Shown here one piece after another: positions 1 through 17,589 of a stretch of DNA of 64,000 nucleotides (position 1 is the stretch's first letter; each line of letters begins with the position of its first letter). The DNA comes from Doris montereyensis (taxonomy: Eukaryota; Mollusca; Gastropoda; Nudibranchia; Dorididae): positions 72,501-136,500 of the forward strand of contig JAXRKP010000365.1 of assembly GCA_037039925.1 (NCBI GenBank). The letters run 5' to 3'. The position numbers and the translations under genes are program-made. The notes beneath the pieces were generated by a model, which had not been told where the DNA came from, did not search any database, and saw only the letters and a list, made by a program, of their open reading frames with translations.

Positions 1-960
1 AGAGCATACACAGTTCGTGTCTCTAGACTTTAGATAGAGCATACACAGTTCGTGTCAAGTTTCTTCTAGACTTGAGATAGAGCATACACAGTTCGTGTCA
101 AGTTTCTTGTAGACTTTAGATAGAGCATACAAATTTCTTCAGATCGTGTCAAGCTTCTTCTAGACTTTAGATAGAGCATACACAGGTCGTGTCAAGTTTC
201 TTCTAGACTTTAGATAGAGCATACAAAGATCGTGTCAAGTTTCTTCTAGACTTGAGATAGAGCATACACAGGTCGTGTCAAGCTTCTTCTAGATTTTAGA
301 TAGAGCATACACAGGTCGTGTCAAGCTTCTTCTAGACTTTAGATAGAGCATACAAAGATCGTGTCAAGTTTCTTCTTGAGATAGAGCTTGGAGATTTTAG
401 ATAGAGCATACACAGGTCGTGTCAAGCTTCTTCTAGACTTTAGATAGAGCATACAGGTCGACTTGTCAAATTTCAAATTCCAGACTTTAGATAAAGCATA
501 CACAGGTCGTGTCAAATTTCTTTCTTCAGACTTTAGATAGAGCATACACAGGTCGTGTCAAATTTCTTTAGATAAAGCATACACAGGTCGTGTCAAATTT
601 CTTCTAGACTTTAGATAGAGCATACAGGTCGTGTCAAGCTTCTTCTAGACTTTAGATAGAGCATACACAGTTCGTGTCAAATTTCTTCCAGATAAAGCAT
701 ACTTTCAGACTAAAGCATACACAGGTCGTGTCAAATTTCTTCCAGACTTTAGATAAAGCATACACAGTTCGTGTCAAGCTTCTTCTAGACTTTAGATAGA
801 GCATACAGGTCGTGTTAAGTTTCTTCCAGACTTTAGATAGAGCATACACAGGTCGTGTCTCTAGACTTTAGATAGAGCATACACAGGTCGTGTCTCTAGA
901 CTTTAGATAGAGCATACACAGGTCGTGTCTCTAGACTTTAGATAGAGCATACACAGGTCG
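1..960. repeat. 43-bp minisatellite array
   Basis: About 24 tandem copies of a unit built on agagcatacacaggtcgtgt followed by caagcttcttctagactttagat (43 bp), with 35-bp variants lacking the central caagcttctt part. Copies differ by small indels and A/G changes. The array continues off the left edge. Open frames across it reflect the repeat, not a gene. Confidence 0.95.
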
Positions 961-1329
961 TTCGTCACAAAACTGGTGTTATATTAAAGTTTTAATCGCT
1001 TATTATACAAAAATTGATTTTAATTGTCATCGAACCGATCGTTTGTGGTGGTGTAACTTGTTGTGTGAAATAAAAAAAAAATTAAAATGTCTTTATGTCA
1101 GTCAACTTCAAATAGTTTGATTTGATTTAAATTTTAGACACTATCAGCTTCCGTCAATGTTATGCTCTCTACCACGAACTAGTCTTCTTCTTATGAAATT
1201 TTAACACTAGTTTTGGAACGGCGCTTGGACATATTACAATCTAGACATAGACAGACAAGCAATGACCTTGGCCTTGGTATGAAGGTTCTGTTCTGTTTGG
1301 CAGGGCGGTGCCACTCAACGTGCCGGGAC
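961..1329. other. AT-rich spacer, no gene seen
   Basis: Unique-looking AT-rich sequence between the 43-bp minisatellite and a SINE. No exon, RNA gene or regulatory motif was recognised. Confidence 0.6.
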
Positions 1330-1690
1330 TCGGTAGTCCACAGGCAAAGTGTTGGCAACCTCTCCTCAACTTAAAAGGTCGTGGGTTCAAATTCAAGACG
1401 CGGCAAGGTTTAACAGTTTCATGTTTTATCGAGTTTTTTGAACGAATAAAAAACAAACTATCATCCCTGATAGGGTCCAGGTAGGTGGATCGACACCTAG
1501 TCCCATCGGAGACGGGTGATAAAGAGGAGGACGTTCACGTGTGCAGATCACAACTCTCTGTGCACATTGAAAGATCCTTGGCTGTTTCCAGAAGGGCAGC
1601 CCCGGGCAAAATTTAAAAGATTCTGCAAAAGCCCCTGGAGATCATCTTTAGTTATGGATGTGATGATAAAAATAAAATAAAATGAAATTT
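1330..1690 (+). mobile_element. SINE family B copy (tRNA-derived), full length
   Basis: The head has a tRNA-like internal promoter (A-box-like ggtagtccacaggcaa, then B-box-like gggttcaaattc near 1382-1393). The body carries gacacctagtcccatcgga, and the 3' end turns into an AAAT-rich tail. The same body recurs at 5579, 16248, 22222, 23248, 43878 and 55693, so this is a multicopy family. The SINE class is inferred from the tRNA-like head and A-rich tail. Confidence 0.75.
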
Positions 1691-1701
1691 ACTTTTTTTT
1701 A

Positions 1702-2860
1702 ACTCAATATGTAGTTCATACTCAATATATAGTTAACACTCAATATGTAGTTCATACTCAATATGTAGTTAATACTCAATATGTAGTTCATACTCAATAT
1801 GTAGTTAATACTCAATATATAGTTCATACTCAATATGTAGTTCATACTCAATATGTAGTTCAATATGTAGTTCATACTCAATATGTAGTTCATATCAATA
1901 TATAGTCAATATGTAGTTCATACTTCAATATGTAGTTCATACTCAATATGTAGTTAATACTCAATATGTAGTTCATACTCAATATGTAATTCATACTCAA
2001 TAGTAGTTCATACTCAATATGTAGTTCATACTCAATATGTAGTTCATACTCAATATGTAGTTCATACTCAATATGTAGTTCATACTCAATATGTAGTTAA
2101 TACTCAATATATAGTTCATACTCAATATGTAGTTCATACTCAATATGTAGTTCATACTCAATATGTAGTTCATACTCAATATGTAGTTCATGTAGTTCAT
2201 ACTCAATATGTAGTTCATACTCAATATGTAGTTCATACTCAATATGTAGTTCATACTCAATATGTAGTTCATACTCAATATGTAGTTCATACTCAATATG
2301 TAGTTCATACTCAAATATGTAGTTCATACTCAATATGTAGTTCATACTCAACGTCTAGTACTCAATATGTAGTTCATACTCAATATGTAGTTCATACTCA
2401 ATATGTAGTTCATACTCAATGTGTAGTTCATACTCAATGTGTAGTTCATACTCAATATGTAGTTCATACTCAATATGTAGTTCATACTCAATATGTAGTT
2501 CATACTCAATGTGTAGTTCATACTCAATATGTAGTTTATACTCAATATGTAGTTCATACTCAATATGTAGTTCATACTCAATGTGTAGTTCATACTCAAT
2601 ATGTAGTTCATACTCAATGTGTAGTTCATACTCAACGTGTAGTTCATACTCAATGTGTAGTTCATACTCAATGTGTAGTTCAGTCAATATGTAGTTCTCA
2701 ATATGTAGTTCATACTCAATATGTAGTTCATACTCAATGTGTAGTTCATACTCAACGTGTAGTTCATACTCAATGTGTAGTTCATACTCAATGTGTAGTT
2801 CATACTCAACGTGTAGCTCATACTCAATGTGTAGTTCATACTCAAAATGTGGTGCACATG
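1702..2860. repeat. 18-bp minisatellite array
   Basis: More than 60 copies of tactcaatatgtagttca. Variants carry gtgtag or acgtgtag in place of atatgtag, and these cluster towards the right half. Because the unit is a multiple of 3 and stop-free in several frames, it gives long periodic open frames on both strands (NYILSM-, EYELHI- and CSSYSM-type) that should not be read as genes. Confidence 0.95.
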
Positions 2861-3281
2861 CTGGTGACGGTACGCGAGCCATCGTCTGCGCCGGTACATG
2901 GAGATTGATATATAATAATATGGCCGATTTTTTATTTAAAAAATTTATTAACTGGATTGGTTTGTTTCGCTCTCCGGTTCCTGGTACATTGAAAATAACA
3001 ACCCCCAACAAAAACAACAAAACAATACAACAAAACAAAACAACAAAACTGCCGGTCCGCCATATCAGACATATATACTCTGGGACGCATTGCTGTTTGT
3101 AGGGAATGACAGGAAACACTGGTTAGAAAAAGTACAACGTGAAGGATGTCTATCGAAATATTGATACAGAGTTCACAACAGCAACAACAACAATAACAAC
3201 AACAACAAAATTGAACGAAAAACTCATTGGTGCATTTGGTTCTACAGTCACAGTCGCCTCAGTCTTTCTTTCCAGAAGCTT
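2861..3281. other. Spacer between minisatellites
   Basis: Includes a CAACAA-rich stretch (about 3005-3050 and 3177-3210). A plus-strand open frame from 3139 runs on into the 15-bp repeat. It has no domain and I do not call it a gene. Confidence 0.5.
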
Positions 3282-3630
3282 GCACTCACAGAGCTTGAAC
3301 TCACAGGGTTTGCACTCACAGAGCTCGAACTCACAGGGCTTGCACTCACAGGGCTTGAACTCACAGAGCTTGCACTCACAGGGCTTACACTCACAGGGCT
3401 TGAACTCACAGAGCTTGAACTCACAGGGCTTGAACTCACAGAGCTTGAACTCACAGAGCTTGAACTCACAGAGCTTGAACTCACAGAGCTTGAACTCATA
3501 GAGAATGAACTCACAGAGTTTGAACTCACAGAGTTTGAACTCACAGAGTTTGAACTCACAGAGCTTGAACACTCAGGGCTTGAACTCACAGGGCTTGAAA
3601 CTCACAGAGCTTAAACTCACAGGGCGAAGC
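3282..3630. repeat. 15-bp minisatellite array
   Basis: About 23 copies of gaactcacagagctt with g/a and aac/cac variants (gagctt versus gggctt). The unit is a multiple of 3, so Ser/Gln/Leu/His repeats appear in a plus frame and Cys/Glu/Phe/Lys repeats in a minus frame. Both are by-products of the array. Confidence 0.95.
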
Positions 3631-3717
3631 CAAGTACAACGTACCAAGTTGTACATTTACTAGTAGTACGGCGTAGCAGATTGTCATCAGCCGGCGAGCT
3701 CAAGAGTTAGTAGTTCT

Positions 3718-3786
3718 GAGATTGAGATTGAGATTGAGATTGAGATTGAGACTGAGACTGAGATTGAGATTGAGATTGAGACTGAG
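3718..3786. repeat. Hexamer repeat (gagatt/gagact)n
   Basis: Eleven or so tandem hexamers directly readable in the sequence. Confidence 0.9.
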
Positions 3787-4033
3787 AGTGGAGAGTGTAA
3801 TTCATCATTATTATTTTTTGTTTTAATTGCGCCCAGACCAAAGACATTCGGTTCTAAATTTAGACCACGTCGTTGGCTCAGACATCCTTGAGAGAGAGAG
3901 AAAAGAGGAGTGCAGATTCCGACGGGGTGTCAATGGGGTCACTTGTGATCTTCTTAGGGGCACAGCGTCCAAGGGAGATTAAAATGGTCGCCAACAACAC
4001 ACACGCGGTTATTGTTGTTTTTGGAAAGACTTC

Positions 4034-4061
4034 ACACACACACACACATACACACACACAA
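4034..4061. repeat. (CA)n microsatellite
   Basis: Short CA run with one interruption. Confidence 0.9.
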
Positions 4062-4424
4062 CTTTAAGAGTGTTATTAAGAACGAATACATACATGTTGT
4101 GTGTTTGATGTGAAACATTTGGTTAGAACTAAAACTAAAACAAAATATTTGATTCTTTGAAAACATGTATTTTTAAGGCTGATGATGTTCTTCTAGATTC
4201 TACATGTCCGAACGGAAAATTATGGAAAATTTATTTTTAGCAGCAGTATCAGCAACAAAAACAACAAAGCAACAACAACAAAATAAGCAACCGAAACAAA
4301 ACAAAAACAAACAGAAGACAAAAAAACCCCGAACAAGACCAGAACAAAACAAACGCAAACAAGGGACGAAAAAACCCCCAAAGCAAAACAGACAACAGTG
4401 ATGATCCTTCCATTGGGCCAAATC

Positions 4425-4466
4425 AAGAGAGGGAGGAGAGGGAGGGAGGAGAGGGAGAGAGAGAGC

Positions 4467-4503
<37 letters not shown>

Positions 4504-4600
4504 AGGAAGGGAGGGAGGAAGGGAGGGAGAGGAGGGAGGGAGGGAGGGAGAGAGAGAGAGGGAGAGAGAGGAGAGGGAGGGAGGGAGGGAGGGAGGGAGG

Positions 4601-4638
<38 letters not shown>
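4425..4638. repeat. GA/GGGA polypurine tract
   Basis: About 210 bases of almost pure purine on the plus strand, mixing GA dinucleotides and GGGA/GGAG units. Such tracts can form triplex DNA. The Arg/Glu and Ser/Leu open frames on the two strands are artefacts of the composition. Confidence 0.9.
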
Positions 4639-4645
<7 letters not shown>

Positions 4646-4715
4646 GCTACTATTATTTCAGTATTGTCTATGTCCAGGGTCCCCCCCCGTAATATTGTAT
4701 GTATTCTCATGAAAG

Positions 4716-4870
4716 ATACATCACTCTGTTTCTCACTTGACTCAGGTGTGAATGCGTACCCAGTTATAATAGGTAGAGAAATATCTTATCAGAGTGCTAG
4801 TACAAAGCGCCTAACAGACTGATGTATTGTATGCTCCTCAGTGAGTTAACATGGATTTTGACTTTGAATG
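4716..4870 (+). mobile_element. SINE family D fragment
   Basis: Matches the middle of family D (see 36736-37064): tcactctgtttctcac, caggtgtgaatgcgtaccca, taggtagagaaatatctt, then tactgtatgctcc-like sequence. The tRNA-like head is missing, so the copy is 5' truncated. Confidence 0.6.
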
Positions 4871-4934
4871 AATGGAATGGCCTGCTGGGTGAATTAGTGA
4901 TGCACATCCGGTGTGCGAGGATTAAAAAAAAAAA

Positions 4935-5240
4935 TTCCTTCAAGGCCGTAGCAGCCCATAGAGTGGGGAGCTTTCCCCGGTGTCAATAGCCAGAAGCCAA
5001 ACGGGTGAAAATAATGACCTCCTGGCCAGGACGCGAATCTGACGCAGGTTTTTGGTTTTTTACTCCCAAGCTAGTGCTTGTACCCCATTTGTACCTGTGG
5101 GAGTGGGGAAAGTGCGTGTTGAGTGTTGCGTGTCTTTCCCAAGGAACACAACGTCGTCGGACCTAGCTTTGCTTAGGATTCAAGTCATGACCTCATGATC
5201 CCCACTCCTACAGCCTAACCACTCGACCACCGACGCTACC
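4935..5240 (-). mobile_element. SINE family A copy (Leu/Ser tRNA-like head), near full length
   Basis: Read on the minus strand it starts gcgtcggtggtcgagtggtt, a class-II tRNA-like head (A box ggnngagtgg), followed by a B-box-like segment, then tttgggaaagacacgcaacac. It ends in cctggccaggaggtcatt and ggccttgaa. The same order is seen at 6861, 7632, 8722 and, partly, 36590 and 63980. Confidence 0.75.
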
Positions 5241-5375
5241 TGTACAGGGATATAGACCATCGATCTATCTTCATCTGTATCTATACCTCTATCTTATCTG
5301 CCGCTCTCACTAATAGTAATAGTTTCATTAACAGTAACACGCATTTCATCTTTGCTTCCATTTTGTCCCTTTCAG

Positions 5376-5529
5376 CTGCCGAGGCTAAAGGCAGGCTCCT
5401 ATGGCGCCGACAGCCTCAGCCTGGCGCCATTGACCGTGCCATCGTCACCGACCCGGAGGACACCAATGACGCAGAACCATCCGCCTTACCCGAGATGCTC
5501 CCACCAGGTCATGGGGATTCACCCTTCAG
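5376..5529 (+). CDS. Possible upstream exon of the tamalin-like gene
   Basis: GC-rich island with an acceptor (ccctttcag) and a donor (ag/gtcagt), open in one frame: AAEAKGRLLWRRQPQPGAID... to ...PPGHGDSPFR. It is Pro/Asp/Glu-rich like the disordered N-terminus of tamalin-type scaffolds, but has no recognisable domain. It ends in phase 2, whereas the next recognised exon (6561) starts in phase 0. If real, at least one exon is therefore missing between them, the one that should carry the first PDZ strand and GFEIQ-like loop. Exon status is inferred from splice signals and composition only. Confidence 0.4.
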
Positions 5530-5578
5530 GTCAGTTGACAGCAATGGCGGTTAGTTACTCGGCAAGTTGTAGCTCTGC

Positions 5579-5757
5579 TTGGATCGACACCTAGTCTTAT
5601 CGGAGATGGGTGATTAAAAAGGAGGTTCTGTGTGCAGTCACAACATTCTGTGCAAAGAATCTGTTGGCTGTTAAAGAATCTGTTTCTACCGGTCAGAGTC
5701 CTTGGAGATAACCTCGGTCTTGGATGTGGGTAAAATCAAAATCAAATCAAATCTAGG
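5579..5757 (+). mobile_element. SINE family B fragment
   Basis: Starts within the family body (ggatcgacacctagtcttat) and ends in an (AAATC)-type tail. The tRNA-like head is absent. Confidence 0.7.
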
Positions 5758-5870
5758 CAGGGTATCATTAGCAATAGCATCAATCATAACGACTAATTGT
5801 AATCCGAACAATCCATTCATGAGCTAGAAATTCTCTCTTCTTTTCAGCAGGTAGTTCTTCAGCTAAGAAG

Positions 5871-6070
5871 AGGCACCGGTAGCTCAGTCAGTAGAGCAAC
5901 TGACTAACACGCAGGAGGGCCGAGTTTGCTTCCCAGACCGGGCAAATTTTTCTGGCCCTCCTGTTGACCCAGCAGTGACATGGGTACAAGCTAGTTTTAC
6001 TCAGAGTCGGCGAAAGTTTAAAGGCGTGGAAAGCAATGGAAAACCACTACCACATTATACCACACTGTGC
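5871..6070 (+). mobile_element. tRNA-derived SINE (family E) with A/B-box-like head
   Basis: The head reads caccggtagctcagtcagta then gagcaactgactaacacgca, a good A-box region (tagctcagtcagtagagca), followed by gagtttgcttccc where a B box would lie. The B box is mutated (gtttgc for gttcga) and no cloverleaf closes well. I therefore call it a tRNA-derived element or pseudo-tRNA, not a working tRNA. The right end is uncertain. Confidence 0.5.
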
Positions 6071-6560
6071 GTAGAAATAATCTGGACTCTACTGCTGGCT
6101 GCCCTTCGCTCAACTCTTGAGTACGGGATTTCAGTCCAACATTCCCACTATGTAAGATCGCAAACATTTTTGAACACCATACAACGAAAGAGATTTGGCT
6201 ACAGACAAAGATGTTGAAAGATAGATAGACAAATAAATGGACATTTAGAAAGGGTCGGAGAGAGGTAAAGAGACAAGTAGATAGAGAGCAATATTCATGA
6301 CAATCACATAACAATGGTCAAACAGCCTGTTACTTGCTGAAGATTTCCATGGAATTTAATTACAGATCCGAGCAAAACAAAAACACCCCCCCCCCCCAAA
6401 AAAAAACCCCAAAAACAAACATACACAAAGAAAAAAACAACTCTTGAGTATGGGATTTAGTTTAATTTTACTTTACTTCATGTAAACAATTGCAACACTA
6501 ACACAGCTTTCTGTATATTTGATTGACCTTTCACTCTGTCTTTTTTCTCTCTCTCTTCAG

Positions 6561-12970
<6,410 letters not shown>

Positions 12971-13650
12971 TTTTTGTTTTGTTTTTGGTGTTGTTTTTGT
13001 TTGGCGCATTTTGAGAGACTTATCTTTTTTGGATAAATACAATGCACAAAAGATGTCGCAAATGTTGTTTTTGTAGTGTTTACATTTACACACTGAAGAA
13101 ACAGGGCTGTGATTATTCCCCCCCCCTTCCCCTTTTTTAAAAAATGAATTTTTTTTTGTGCTCATTGCTGCTATGCCTTTTATTATGATTTTGCTTCCAA
13201 TGAAATATTTAGCAGTTGATTTTATCATTATTATTACAGGGGGGGGGGTCTAAATTTTGATGATTTATTTTTCTTTTTCTGCCTTATTGATTATTGTGAA
13301 TATTATGACTACATTGGACCAAAAGTTTTTTTTACTTCCACTTCCATACATCCCCTCCTTCATATCAACCGCGTGAAACGTATTTGAATTGAATTATATT
13401 GAACTGACAACACCCCCCCCCAATGTTTTGGTATGTTTTGTTGGGATGTTGGCAGTGCTCAATTTATATTATTTAATATATATATTAATTAAGCTGTGAT
13501 TTCAGTCCTTCAGAGATTGTATTATTAACCTTCGCTGTTCAATATTATTGATAAGAATATTTCGTTATTATTACAAATGTTCTTTTTCTTTTAAATTCTT
13601 TTTATTTACCTTCGTGTAATGGATGGTTGTTGAAATTTTACCTTATGTTT

Positions 13651-13652
<2 letters not shown>

Positions 13653-13692
<40 letters not shown>
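13653..13692. repeat. (CA)n microsatellite
   Basis: About 20 CA units. Confidence 0.9.
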
Positions 13693-13693
<1 letters not shown>

Positions 13694-14155
13694 GACTTAC
13701 AGGAAATAGCATTTCAAATATATTTTACTGCCGCAGAGTCGTTTTTCCCCGTCATAATTTGCTGTAGGGAGGGTAGGGGGGCCTTTTGGAGGTAGGGGCA
13801 GGAGGGGGTGGGGGGAACCCTGTTAGGAGACGGGGATGTGTGCTACAGGGTGTCAAGTGTGGGCTTTTTATAACACAACTATCTTTACCTGTTAACGATT
13901 TACGATTTTCTGTCTTTTATATCCATGTTTACCTTCTCTCTGTTTTACGCTTTACCAATTATTCATTGAGTCTGCGGTGAAATATACTCATATTTATTGT
14001 TACATTACATCCAAGGCATGTTTGTTTGCCATACAAACCACTACTCTTGTCATGAAGGTAGTTGGGATTGGGAGCTGTACTGTAAACCTTTTTCCTTCTT
14101 TATTGTTCTTGTTACAGGATTGTTTAGTTTTAACAAACTCCTCTATGATTGGGCC

Positions 14156-14290
14156 AAAAAGAGAGAGAGAGAGAGGGGGGGGGGGGGGAAAGAAAAAGGT
14201 GGGGAGGGATGTAGAGAAAGAGAGAGACGCAGAGAGAGAGAGAGAGAGAGAGGAGAGAGACTGATAAGACACAGAGAAAGAGAGAGAGAG
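14156..14290. repeat. (GA)n-rich tract with a G run
   Basis: GAGA blocks interrupted by a run of about 13 G. Arg/Glu and Ser/Leu frames across it are artefacts. Confidence 0.85.
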
Positions 14291-14454
14291 TAGGGAAGAG
14301 GAGACATATGTATGATTCACGGTATACATTAGGCTATTTGTATTTGTCTATACTCTGTGTCTTAACTTTGATATACTAAGTAAAACGTATACAAAGATAT
14401 AAGCTCTGAATGAAATGCACTTTCATGGCACTATGAGACTCGTTGTAGCAAAAC

Positions 14455-14815
14455 CGTCGTGTTGTGAGTTTGTAATCACGTGTTGTGAGTTTGTAATCAC
14501 GACGACAATGGTTCAAAATCCTTGCCTGGCCCAAGTGTTTTTTTCCACAAAGTTGTGCTTATAGGAAAGGTACATCACTCTGCTTTCCTCACTGGACTCT
14601 CAGGTGTGAACGAGTACCCAGCCATAGGTAGAAATTTTGTTGGTGTGTTAGTACGAAGCGCCTTACAGACTACTGTACTGTATGCTTCCCAGGGAGGAGA
14701 AGGACTTTGGATGAAATGACCTGCAGGGCCGGGGAAAGAATGATGTAATGTCGACGAGTCTGCCCCTTTTGCGGGGATACAGACTATAAATTCGTCTTTA
14801 TCATTACCGTCTTTA
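14455..14815 (+). mobile_element. SINE family D copy with duplicated head
   Basis: tRNA-like head gttgtgagtttgtaatcacg occurs twice in tandem (from 14460 and 14481), then acgacaatggttcaaaatcc (B-box-like), aggaaaggtacatcactctg, the body and the family end gatacagactataaattcgt. Confidence 0.75.
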
Positions 14816-14819
14816 TCCG

Positions 14820-15735
14820 CGCCCGTGTGTCGACATCTATAGTATTGTCAGTAATCTTGCTTTTGTCCATTGTTACTACAACCAATGTTTTTTGTAATGG
14901 CACATGTCAGTCAGTGTTTGTCTGGTATGCTCCTCATAAGAATTTTATAATTTTTAGAGTCTTCTACTGCATATGTTTGTACCTCACCATTCCTGCAATG
15001 TAGGCTACCGGGTACTTGTTTTTTTTCTTCTCGATGTTGACGTTTCATAGGCTTACTATTATTTATGATTTCTTGTTTTTAACCCTCTGAGTTCTGAACT
15101 AATAGCTCATTATAATAATCATCAAACCTGAACTCTCCTTAAATCAGAAAAGAGCCTCTGCCACGCTGTGCACAAGTTTTGGTTTGTATGTAATAAAAAC
15201 ATTTTCTCTTTATTATAAAGCTGGGTCTCTTGAACTTTGACTGCGTTAACTCAGAAACCACTATATCGGTTACCGGTGATATCAAGTACGATTATAATAA
15301 TCAAATTAGTGCTCGATACTGAAGTTACGTAGGCTTTTTACGTAATAATCGATATAACGAAGTTTTATTATTGTATTGACCGGAGATTGAGAAATTAGAT
15401 TTAGTGACAATAAAAAAGTTTCGTGGATCGCAGGCAAAACAATCTTTTTCCAATGAATTAAAATACTGATTTGATGCAAGAGTTAATTCATTAAGAACCT
15501 ACAGCAGGCTATTTGATGGCGATCTAGAGTAGTGAGATATTATACTTTGATACTCAACAAAATCTACTGATGATACAAGTATTATTTATACAAGCTGCTG
15601 CTCATTGCATTAAACACAAACAAGGAGGCAAGAGGGCATGTCGAAAGTGAAGGTTGACGACAACATTGAATAATATCAAAGCCCCATAGGAACAGAGACA
15701 AGACAAATACAAAGGAATAGATTTTTTTACAAATT
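14820..15735. other. AT-rich intergenic sequence, nothing recognised
   Basis: No exon, RNA or repeat family was identified apart from the possible poly(A) signal at 15192. Confidence 0.5.
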
Positions 15736-15740
15736 TTTGG

Positions 15741-15828
15741 CGCCTGCCAGAGGATTGAACCCGCAACGTCCGCGTGGCATGAAGAGACAGCGCCCTACCA
15801 AACCAAGCTAACTACGCATCATGGGGCT
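15741..15828 (-). mobile_element. tRNA-like sequence (pseudo-tRNA or SINE head)
   Basis: On the minus strand: gatgcgtagttagcttggtt, then tggtagggcgctg (A-box-like) and gcgggttcaatcctctgg (good B box). The spacing between boxes is long and the arms do not pair convincingly. It lies between short inverted copies of aaagcccca (15679 region and 15823 region). Confidence 0.45.
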
Positions 15829-15834
15829 TTAAAT

Positions 15835-16245
15835 ATTAATTAATGACAATTTTACGCTGCCCATTGCATATTGATATTAGATTTTACAAGGTGTTATATA
15901 TTATCTCATTCAAAGACATTGATGGCTCAGTGATCAAAACATGTAAATGAAATCAATCTATCTTTAGAGAACATGATGATATATATTATATATAATATGA
16001 AAACATCAATAATATTAGCATCATAGAAAAATGTTAACAGTTATAATTATGTAAATATGACGAGTAGTATTGTATCCTAATATTACACTTGACATTTGAA
16101 TGATTTGCATTCACATATGGGAGGTCAATGTAACACTTTCATGTGGTTTGTGAGATGCTATAGAGACATTATGATGACCATGATTAAATTGATTACATGT
16201 AAATTATGGACTTTCTTCGACTTATCTATAATGATATTAAATGGC
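15835..16245. other. AT-rich intergenic sequence, nothing recognised
   Basis: No supported feature. Confidence 0.5.
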
Positions 16246-16247
16246 CG

Positions 16248-16494
16248 GGTGGTTGATGGGCGCTACTGGTAGTTGACAATGTCTTTAGACCCTCTTAGTC
16301 TTATCCCCCCCCCCCCCACAACACACTGTGCACGTTAAAAGATCTGTTGGCTGTTTACAGGCCAGTCTGGGCAAACTAAAAATTACTACCAAAACCCCCT
16401 GAGATCATCCTAAATTGTAGATGCGGGTAAAATCAAATCAAGTCAAATCAAATCAAATCAAATCAAATCAAATCAAATCAAATCCCATAGTGGT
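16248..16494 (+). mobile_element. SINE family B fragment with long (AAATC)n tail
   Basis: Contains cacactgtgcacgttaaaag, atctgttggctgttta, ccagtctgggcaaa and ccctgagatcatcc in family order, ending in about ten AAATC units (16433-16485). Confidence 0.7.
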
Positions 16495-16499
16495 CAGGA

Positions 16500-17195
16500 T
16501 TGATTTCAATTGCCTATCACCATGAACGGAATCTATGCATAAATTTTAGACACATACATATGGTTGTGTGATGGCATATATACTAATATACAATAACATT
16601 TTACATGAATTGAAGTTGAAGATGAAACATGGAAAATTCAAGCTTGTTAAATATTAACAAGATAAATGTGACATGTACACATTTCCTCTGATAAAATTTT
16701 TTTTTGAAAATTGAAACATCAAGGTAATGATGAATAAGTTATAAGCAGTCTAATTTTATTAACATTAAACAAATTCTCAAAATAATTTGCCGTGTCATTG
16801 ATATTCTATTTCGTCCTGCCGATGCTTTTTGTTGTTGTTGCATATTTAGTTTTTAGTTATTTTACAGAAAGAAACAAACTTACGGTAATTACTTCACTAG
16901 ATATATATTATATGGTTCCCATTTCTTTCATCTTTCGAAATTAAGTATATATCCTTATTGACACACATATTAATATAAATAAAATAAAAACATTCTTGTC
17001 ACACACTCACATTGTCACATAATCGCTTGGTCACACTGACATGGTCGCACATAACTTGGTAAAAAGACACATATCAATGGTGAAAGTGAAAGTCTCCTCC
17101 AACCATGTAACGGTAAGTCCAATTTTGAACATTTTGAGAAAAAATCAAAAAAGACGATGCTGTGCTTTTTTAGTCTATTTTTACAGATTGACACA
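16500..17195. other. AT-rich intergenic sequence, nothing recognised
   Basis: No supported feature. Confidence 0.5.
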
Positions 17196-17197
17196 GG

Positions 17198-17585
17198 TGT
17201 GCAAGTGTCAAAAACTAGGCCCAATAATAGGGATACACAGTGTGCAAGTGTCAAAAACTAGGCCCAATAATAGGGATACACAGTGTGCAAGTGTCAAAAA
17301 CTAGGCCCAATAGTAGGGATACACAGTGTGCAAGTGTCAAAAACTAGGCCCAATAATAGGGATACACGGTGTGCAAGTGTCAAAAACTAGGCCCAATAAT
17401 AGGGATACACGTGTGTGCAAGTGTCAAAAACTAGGCCCAATAATAGGGATACACGGTGTGCAAGTGTCAAAAACTAGGCCCAATAATAGGGATACACGGT
17501 GTGCAAGTGTCAAAAACTAGGCCCAATAATAGGGATACACGGTGTGCAAGTGTCAAAAACTAGGCCCAATAATAGGGATACACGG
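17198..17585. repeat. 43-bp minisatellite, about 9 copies
   Basis: Near-identical units of tgtgcaagtgtcaaaaacta followed by ggcccaataatagggataca and a variable cag/cgg. High identity implies recent expansion or gene conversion. Not a CRISPR: there are no unique spacers and the units abut. Confidence 0.95.
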
Positions 17586-17589
17586 ATTG

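Larger units (their letters stand above)
12971..15230 (+). other. Downstream region / possible 3' UTR of the tamalin-like gene
   Basis: No canonical AATAAA is seen on the plus strand between the stop and 15192-15197, where taataaaaac occurs, followed by a T-rich stretch. A 2.2-kb UTR ending there is possible but unproven. The interval contains a CA repeat, a GA repeat and a SINE D copy. Confidence 0.3.

Noticed and set aside
1699..2899. Long repetitive open frames on both strands across the 18-bp array
   Set aside because: Unit length is a multiple of 3 and stop-free in several frames; no start context, splice sites or non-repeat domain.
3139..3572. 120-140-residue repetitive frames over the 15-bp array
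   Set aside because: Same reason: repeat periodicity, both strands open, no domain.
4398..4712. Arg/Glu-rich and Ser/Leu-rich frames
   Set aside because: Produced by the GA polypurine tract.
5871..5943. Functional tRNA gene
   Set aside because: A box is good but the B box is mutated and the arms do not pair; related tRNA-like heads sit on SINE bodies in this window.
17198..17585. CRISPR-like regular repeat
   Set aside because: Units are directly abutting 43-bp copies without unique spacers, in an animal genome; it is a minisatellite.
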